Source: Candidatus Iainarchaeum sp. (lineage in GTDB: Archaea > Iainarchaeota > Iainarchaeia > JAADDC01). From it: a stretch of DNA of 5,970 nucleotides. The position numbers and the translations under genes are program-made. The notes under the pieces are model-generated. The model did no database searches and was not told the origin of the DNA. It saw only the letters and a list, made by a program, of their open reading frames with translations. Shown here in pieces: positions 1 to 4,700 of this stretch; within the stretch, counting starts at the first letter, position 1; each line of letters begins with the position of its first letter. The DNA lies in assembly GCA_015520865.1 (NCBI GenBank), contig WAPE01000046.1:1-5970 (forward strand), given 5' to 3'.

Positions 1-207
1 CTCCAATACCTCCTTCCAGAAGTCCCACTTTGGATAATCCCCAGCCTCCGGAACCCCCACGTCTTCAAACCTTCTATAGGTCTCTCCCGTGGCTCCTATG
101 ACGAGGATTCCTAACAGTCCTGCCAAAAGTGCCAGCGCCGGCTGCTCTAGAAGAACGAGGATGACCATTGCTAATACCGTTAGGATGAGAGCGTAATCAA
201 CGCGCAC
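1..207 (-). CDS. Small two-helix membrane protein, 3' end cut by window edge
   Basis: An open frame of 69 codons runs from a GTG at 207 off the left edge without a stop. The predicted protein has a hydrophobic helix at about residues 5-20, a short turn with Glu21-Gln22-Pro23, a second helix at about 24-39, and then a soluble charged tail (TYRRF, EDVGVP, then a Trp-rich stretch) that continues beyond the window. The GTG start is chosen because it is the only start codon in this frame before the first helix and sits 7 bases after a GGAGGT. It overlaps the end of the preceding gene by 11 bases, indicating translational coupling. There are no cysteines. The helix-turn-helix layout resembles the hairpin core of the other small proteins upstream in the operon, but with an acidic turn instead of a basic one. 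Family and function are not recognised; the membrane location is a confident inference from hydrophobicity. Confidence 0.72.
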   Translation of the reverse strand, partial: MRVDYALILTVLAMVILVLLEQPALALLAGLLGILVIGATGETYRRFEDVGVPEAGDYPKWDFWKEVLE

Positions 208-526
208 CTCTCATACCTCCCATCATCATATAGGCCAGTAGTTCCGGCGGAATCTGCCCTGCCTCCGCTTCCTTCTCCTTCTTCGCTTCGTACTGGCTCA
301 TAATACCGTAGGCGACACCTACGAGGAGGAACGAGAGAACATCCCAAGAGGGGAAGGAGAAGTACTTCAGAAGTAGCATGCCGATGGCCGTCGCGACAGT
401 ATACATCCAGGCCCTCGGAGATGCCACCACTGCAGCCACTACAAGGGCTCCGAAGAGTACCCAGGCATTGTACTGGAGTGCAAAGATGGATATGACCAGC
501 AAAACGATCGTTATGAGTATGTTCAT
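197..526 (-). CDS. Small four-helix membrane protein (109 aa), paralogue of the 107-aa protein
   Basis: Four hydrophobic segments are visible at about residues 3-17, 21-35, 39-55 and 61-77, followed by a charged, probably helical tail (about 78-91) and a Met/Gly-rich end finishing MRGAR. The start is an ATG 6 bases after a perfect GGAGGTGA. This ATG overlaps the upstream gene's stop in an ATGA arrangement, so translation is probably coupled. Residues 78-91 read QYxxxxEKEAEAxQ and match residues 79-92 of the 107-aa protein (QYxxxxEREAEAxQ) at identical spacing, immediately after the last helix. The third helix starts after SPR and ends with Lys54-Tyr55, echoing the basic hairpin turns of the sister proteins. 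There are no cysteines. I do not recognise the family. It could be a virion membrane/capsid subunit or a component of a secretion or conjugation channel. Confidence 0.85.
   Translation of the reverse strand: MNILITIVLLVISIFALQYNAWVLFGALVVAAVVASPRAWMYTVATAIGMLLLKYFSFPSWDVLSFLLVGVAYGIMSQYEAKKEKEAEAGQIPPELLAYMMMGGMRGAR
215..220 (-). promoter_or_regulatory. Shine-Dalgarno that fixes the GTG start of the leftmost gene
   Basis: GGAGGT lies 7 bases before the GTG at 207 and is encoded by the Gly-Gly codons of the Met/Gly-rich tail of the 109-aa gene. It is the reason for choosing a GTG that overlaps the previous stop by 11 bases. Confidence 0.7.
254..295 (-). repeat. Paralogous tail motif, copy 2 (in the 109-aa gene)
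   Basis: This segment encodes QYxxxxEKEAEAxQ directly after the last membrane helix, matching copy 1 at 1429-1470 without gaps. Both copies are followed within 20 residues by a Met-rich basic C-terminus, which strengthens the case for common descent. Confidence 0.6.
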
Positions 527-1035
527 CTTTTTTCACCTCCCTGCTGTTGCTGAGAGGTCATCGTATACCCCATCGGGATGTAGTACATGGGCCAGGTTCC
601 TGGAGGTGAAACGATAACCGTCATACCACCCTTGCTCTTCTCCGCAAGGTCCTTGTAAAAGTTCATGATGTCGATATGAGGTGGTGCTCCAGCGTCTGTG
701 GCCTTTTCGAAGAAGGGCTTGAAGAAGTACATCAGGAAGAGCAGACCGAAGACCGTGAAGAGGAGGTTGGGGTGCTTGAAGAAGACGAGGTAGGATATGA
801 CGAGGGCGAAGAGGAGGGCCAATCTTGCGGACCCTAGGAGTTTCCTCATCCAGTTCAGGATCCAAACGAACATGATGAGGGTTAGAGCTAGCCTTAGATC
901 GTCCATTGCAGGGGCAAGCTCGGCCTTTATCTGGAGGAAAATGTAGTAGAAGATGATAAACGTGAATAGAGCCCCGACGAACTTGGAGCCAGACTTTCCA
1001 AAGAGGTAGTCGTAAATCGTATCTGCAGCACCCAC
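523..1035 (-). CDS. Four-helix membrane protein with soluble C-terminal tail (170 aa); start uncertain
   Basis: Hydrophobic segments lie at about residues 19-34, 47-62, 71-86 and 90-105. The last two form a tight hairpin with Lys87-His88-Pro89 in the turn. A soluble tail follows (about 106-170), with a charged stretch (DLAEKSKGG), a Pro/Gly/Tyr/Met-rich stretch and a final QQQQGGEKR. The codons for GGE also form the Shine-Dalgarno of the next gene. GTG at 1035 is the only standard start in this frame downstream of an in-frame TGA, but it has no Shine-Dalgarno in front. An ATG at 1057 lies in another frame; removing one A from the run of five at about 1048-1052 would join it to give an N-terminus MRKPNFIVGAADT. 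So the start may be leaderless GTG, or the sequence may carry an indel. The KH turn is spaced exactly as in the 105-aa protein. There are no cysteines. Family not recognised. Confidence 0.83.
   Translation of the reverse strand: MGAADTIYDYLFGKSGSKFVGALFTFIIFYYIFLQIKAELAPAMDDLRLALTLIMFVWILNWMRKLLGSARLALLFALVISYLVFFKHPNLLFTVFGLLFLMYFFKPFFEKATDAGAPPHIDIMNFYKDLAEKSKGGMTVIVSPPGTWPMYYIPMGYTMTSQQQQGGEKR
533..540 (-). promoter_or_regulatory. Shine-Dalgarno of the 109-aa gene, inside the end of the 170-aa gene
   Basis: GGAGGTGA, the full complement of the usual 16S rRNA tail, lies 6 bases before the ATG at 526 and is encoded by the Gly-Gly-Glu codons at the end of the 170-aa gene. It is the strongest ribosome binding site in the window and fixes the start of the 109-aa gene. 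Confidence 0.85.
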
Positions 1036-1055
1036 GATGAAATTTGGTTTTTCTC

Positions 1056-1063
1056 ATTATTAA
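1056..1063 (-). promoter_or_regulatory. Possible internal TATA-like box ahead of the 170-aa gene
   Basis: TTAATAAT on the minus strand is centred about 25 bases before the GTG at 1035, the distance expected for an archaeal TATA box feeding a leaderless transcript. It lies in the only gap of more than 15 bases, and the GTG has no Shine-Dalgarno. A short A/T-rich match can easily arise by chance, and a frame error upstream is an equally good explanation of the odd start. Confidence 0.2.
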
Positions 1064-1066
1064 GGC

Positions 1067-1384
1067 TTATCCTCGCCGTTTGAAGAGCTGGGCAAAGGCG
1101 ATGAAGGTCCACCCGATGGCACTGAATGCCATGGTACTGAGGATGATATAGATCCACCAGATGGATGTCGTGATCCAGAAGTGCTTGTAGATGAGGTAGT
1201 AGGCTGCAGCGGCCGTGAGAAGGATAGACACGACTCCGTCACCGAAGTACTGCCTCACAAAGGAGTAGATGGCCAAGATGATCATGATGGCGATGATGAG
1301 CTTAAGCTGGGGCAACGCTATCCCGAAGATGAAGGGAAGGGTGAAGAGGATGAGCATAATGGTTAGCCAGGCGCCCAACATCAT
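1067..1384 (-). CDS. Small four-helix membrane protein (105 aa)
   Basis: The protein is almost entirely membrane-embedded, with helices at about residues 5-25, 28-43, 50-67 and 70-98, and a basic C-terminal cap (KRRG). The loop between helices two and three is RQYFGDG. The turn between three and four is Tyr66-Lys67-His68-Phe69-Trp70, so the last two helices form a tight hairpin with a Lys-His corner. The spacing from Gly48 to Lys67-His68 (19 and 20 residues) equals that from Gly68 to Lys87-His88 in the 170-aa protein. Two adjacent ATG codons begin the frame. The first overlaps the upstream stop (ATGA) and lies 5 bases after AGGAGG; the second, one codon later, has the more usual 8-base spacing, so the true start may be either. 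There are no cysteines and no long soluble domain. I do not recognise the family; the role is probably a structural membrane subunit. Confidence 0.85.
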   Translation of the reverse strand: MMLGAWLTIMLILFTLPFIFGIALPQLKLIIAIMIILAIYSFVRQYFGDGVVSILLTAAAAYYLIYKHFWITTSIWWIYIILSTMAFSAIGWTFIAFAQLFKRRG

Positions 1385-1704
1385 CTCATCCTCCTGAGCA
1401 TCTGGTAGGGACCGTACTCGTACATAAGCTGTTGAGCCTCCGCCTCCCTTTCTGCTACGCTACCGTACTGGAAGATAATATCCTGCATGAAGTTCCCCAA
1501 TCCCGACATGAGGAAGATCACGAAGCCGACGAGGAGTATCCCGAAGATCGTCCACTTGGCGAAGAAGATGTAGTATCCTCCGATGAGGAGTGCCACGATA
1601 AAGAGGAACTTATTGTTCCCCAGATTCCCCATGAGCCACTGAAGAAAGAGCAGAAACACAAAGATCTTGATGAACATCAGGTAATCCGCAATGACCGAGA
1701 TCAT
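1381..1704 (-). CDS. Small three-helix membrane protein (107 aa), paralogue of the 109-aa protein
   Basis: Hydrophobic helices lie at about residues 8-25, 33-49 and 52-70, separated by a GNLGNNK loop and a Lys50-Trp51 turn. A C-terminal tail of about 35 residues follows, containing QYxxxxEREAEAxQ (79-92), several Tyr and Met residues, and a basic end (RRMR). The tail motif recurs with identical internal spacing in the 109-aa protein at 254-295, which is the best evidence that these two genes are duplicates. The ATG start lies 15 bases after the stop of the giant gene and 10 bases after an AAGGAGG that overlaps that stop codon. The final Arg-Arg codons (AGG AGG) also serve as the Shine-Dalgarno of the next gene. 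There are no cysteines. Family not recognised; being directly behind the giant surface protein, it may anchor or assemble with it (inference). Confidence 0.86.
   Translation of the reverse strand: MISVIADYLMFIKIFVFLLFLQWLMGNLGNNKFLFIVALLIGGYYIFFAKWTIFGILLVGFVIFLMSGLGNFMQDIIFQYGSVAEREAEAQQLMYEYGPYQMLRRMR
1390..1395 (-). promoter_or_regulatory. Shine-Dalgarno of the 105-aa gene, inside the end of the 107-aa gene
   Basis: AGGAGG is formed by the two penultimate arginine codons of the 107-aa gene. It lies 5 bases before the ATG at 1384 and 8 bases before a second ATG at 1381, so it does not decide between the two starts. It supports tight translational coupling. Confidence 0.75.
1429..1470 (-). 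repeat. Paralogous tail motif, copy 1 (in the 107-aa gene)
   Basis: This segment encodes QYxxxxEREAEAxQ directly after the last membrane helix. It pairs with the segment at 254-295: 8 of 14 residues are identical, with an Arg/Lys exchange besides, and 24 of 42 bases match without gaps. It is a protein-level duplication signal rather than a fresh DNA repeat. Confidence 0.6.
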
Positions 1705-1714
1705 CCCGAGTCAG

Positions 1715-1721
1715 CCTCCTT
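1715..1721 (-). promoter_or_regulatory. Shine-Dalgarno of the 107-aa gene
   Basis: AAGGAGG on the minus strand overlaps the TAA stop (1720-1722) of the giant gene and lies 10 bases before the ATG at 1704. The spacing is slightly long, but the motif is strong. It supports reinitiation or coupling between the two genes in one transcript. Confidence 0.75.
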
Positions 1722-4700
1722 AGCCACATTTGTGGAGGAGATAGGCTATTTTTTCGCCCTTGTCATCCCGAATTAGTACCCCTTCGATATCTATATTCGA
1801 AGCTTCTTCTATAGTGATTATACCACATGCTGTACCATCTATCGGTCTTTTACAGTAGGAAGGTATGTTTACATCTGGCGTACAACAGGAGTTAGGAATC
1901 GGACTTGTTTCGTATGATTCTGCTTCTCCCTCACTTCCAACATAGTTTGCAACACAGCTCCAATCCCACTTACCATCGTCGTACTTGTCGCAGATCACCC
2001 TTCCGTCAAGGATAACGTCCTGGTAAAGCACTTCGTCGTAGCTTCCCACTCTTCCAACACCGCCTATCATCACGGGGTAGAGGCCTCCTTCCATCCCCAT
2101 GCCGCATTTACCATTGTTCTTTTTAGAGAAGGGCGAGAACTTGTTCGGATCGAAAGATAACGACTTAAGTGCCGGGTAGCGAGCGTACCGACCGACACCA
2201 GAGGTCATTTTGTCAACCTCATTGTTCCTCCACACACATAGATATATACCTCCTTTATCTACACAGTTCTGTTCTTTCCAGATAAGATCCGTCCCGGGGT
2301 CACTAATTATGTAGTATGCCCAGTCCTCGCCGAGGTAAATGAGTGGCTTGTAGACTCTAATAAAGACGTTGATATCTTTGCCCTTCTTGTAGTCCGGGAA
2401 GTTCTCGAAATAGGTAACAAAACTATTTACATTATCCGGATTGAGGTCTTCGTGTGTTAGGAAGTTTTGCTCTAAAAAGTCCTTCTCCGAATCATCTAGC
2501 TCTTTCGGATCGAACGTAACCGCTCCTATCTGTTTTAATTCACTGTAGGATCCTAGTACAGGTACTATAGTATCATCCGAAGTATTAACTGCTTTAGTCG
2601 TTGTAACGTACCAGTTTATACCGTCCTTGAAGTTCCACGGATCTTCTTTTTCAATAAACACCGGCGCAACTTTCCTACCACCTTCCTTTAACTGCCTGAC
2701 AGTAGCGAAGCCAAGCAGATAGGCGTTAGAAGGTACCGTTTCGCCTGCGCCAGGTTCCTTCGGGTTTCTCAAGAACTTATCAAGGGCAAACTTCACCCTA
2801 TCGAAGTTATTAATGGAGTTGTTTAATACCTTCTCAATCCCCGGCCTATCATCTGCGTAGACAACTTTCTCGCTGAGCCGGAACAACCTCTTTAGACCTT
2901 TTTGCTTGTCGAGGTACATACCGGTGCAGGTCCCACCTGTCAAGCTTTCTGCACTTTCATCGCAGGTTTCCCCTTCTTTGGTGTTGAAGTAGAGGTAGGC
3001 CGAGTCAGCGTCGGCGTCTTTGTCTAATAGGGCTCCGTATTTTCCTCCTCCGAGGTAGAAGACGATGAAGTTCGTCCGGAAGCGTTTTCCATTAGCGCTT
3101 TCGTACGCTGCATATCCATCGACTTTTTTACCTACTGAACTTCCTGTAAAGGTGAAGAAGATCAGTCCACCACCCGGCTGAACATCCGGATCTAACCTAT
3201 ACCTATACCTCGTGTCGTGCCAGGTAATCTTGTCTCCATCTACGATCTCGTAGCTCGTACGATTCTCTCCAAAGTAGAGCGGTCTAATCTCCTTTTTCTG
3301 AGGATCATAAGCATTTACCTCATCGATGTTGAGCTCTTGGATAAAACCTCCATCCAAGTGATTTATGTAATCTTCAGGCACCACGGCATAGTAAACCTCG
3401 CTTTCTCCCTTTTCACTCGGCTGTACAATCTTTACGACCTTACTTGATACCGGACAGCTATCCTTCGTACACTTTATCCAGTTCGTTTCAAAATCTTTAG
3501 CAGTACACTGATTTACCTCTAATGCTGGTGAAATGGGCTGATCGGTCCAGAGGTTCTTCTCACCGGTGCTGTACTCGTAGATCTTGCCTCCTATATTCTT
3601 ATTCTCCTCCTTAGATCCACTACCCTCGTTGCTCTGGAGAAAGTAACAGAAGAGGTGAGAGCGATCCGCAATGGCATTACCATCCAGCATCTCACAGCGA
3701 TGCGTGTACCTTCCGTTCTCGTCGGCGACGGCAATGTAGCCAAACCAGCCGCTGGACCAGGTGAACAATTTTTTACAGGCTATTCTACCAACTTCTCCGA
3801 CCTCTTTCGTCAGTACTACAAAGTAGCCGATGTTTGGCTCAAATTTTACTTCGGGATATCCGTTGTTCAGGGCTTCTGCAAGTCCTTTCGGATCGTGGGG
3901 CAGGTAATAGTTCCTCAATGCGTCTACGTAGGACTCGACGTTCTCGAAGGCGTACCACTCGCCGTTGTTACATTCTATTGGAACAAGGTTTGCCTCCCCG
4001 ATGCCACTTCCGAGTTTCAAAGCGTTGAACGTGCTTTCAAGGTCAAATACCGTCACGAAGGTAACGTTTCCATCCTGGTACGCATCGTCCGAGGAATAAC
4101 TATAGAGGTTACCCTTCGGTACGAGACACCAACCGACAGGAACGACAACAGGGTTATCTAGGTTAAACTCGTAGGTTTTCTCTCCGATATGGAGCACGAT
4201 CTTTGACACAGGTTCGACATCTGTCTGCTTCAGGCTCTCGGGATCCAAGAGGAGATCTAGCTCGTTTCCGTTTTCCCCAGCCTTGTAGAGCTTCGGCGAG
4301 ATGTTAAAGAGGATGCTGAGCTTGTCTCCTCCTACGGGTTCCACAAGGGCAAACGTTCTGGTGCTGCTAAACTCAAACCCTTGCTCGTTCTCGAGTCCCC
4401 TGTAGAAGGTACACCTTTGGCCTTCACAGGTTGCATTTACTTCAACCTCTCCAGAACTCGCTCCGTAAACGTACCCGTAGACCTTTCCGTCTCTTCCGGT
4501 CTTTGCACAGAGCTTCCCATTTAGAGGTTTGACAGAGGAGCAGCCCTTGCAACTGAAGAAGTAGAGGTTACCTACCGTAGCTTTATTCTTGCTCAGCACG
4601 ACCGGATAGCTTACGTTTCCAGTTGTTGCTCCCCTGAAGAAGAGCTGCCAGAAGGCCCTGTAGTGCTTGGCAAAGTCGTTGAGCTCCTCCAGTACCTTTA

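Noticed and set aside
180..536. 118-codon minus-strand frame overlapping the 109-aa gene
   Set aside because: It is a low-quality translation in an alternate frame. The 109-aa frame has a perfect Shine-Dalgarno, membrane helices and a motif shared with a sister gene.
533..1057. 174-codon minus-strand frame starting with an ATG, overlapping the 170-aa gene
   Set aside because: Its translation is rich in His, Pro, Arg and Leu with no domain-like pattern, whereas the overlapping frame encodes clean membrane helices. Only its first few codons may matter, as the possible true start of the 170-aa gene.
1724..1735. Small inverted repeat CCAC-AAAT-GTGG just before the stop of the giant gene
   Set aside because: The stem is only 4 base pairs with a 4-base loop and has no T-run after it. 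It is too weak for a terminator and is probably a by-product of the coding sequence.
1432..1776. 114-codon plus-strand frame rich in Glu, Asp and His
   Set aside because: Its acidic composition is the expected mirror of the hydrophobic codons of the membrane gene on the other strand, and it spans two genes. It is a shadow frame.
3655..4161. 168-codon plus-strand frame opposite the giant gene
   Set aside because: It lies fully antisense to a continuous 1412-codon frame, has no convincing ribosome binding site or domain pattern, and runs against the direction of all other genes. It is a shadow frame.
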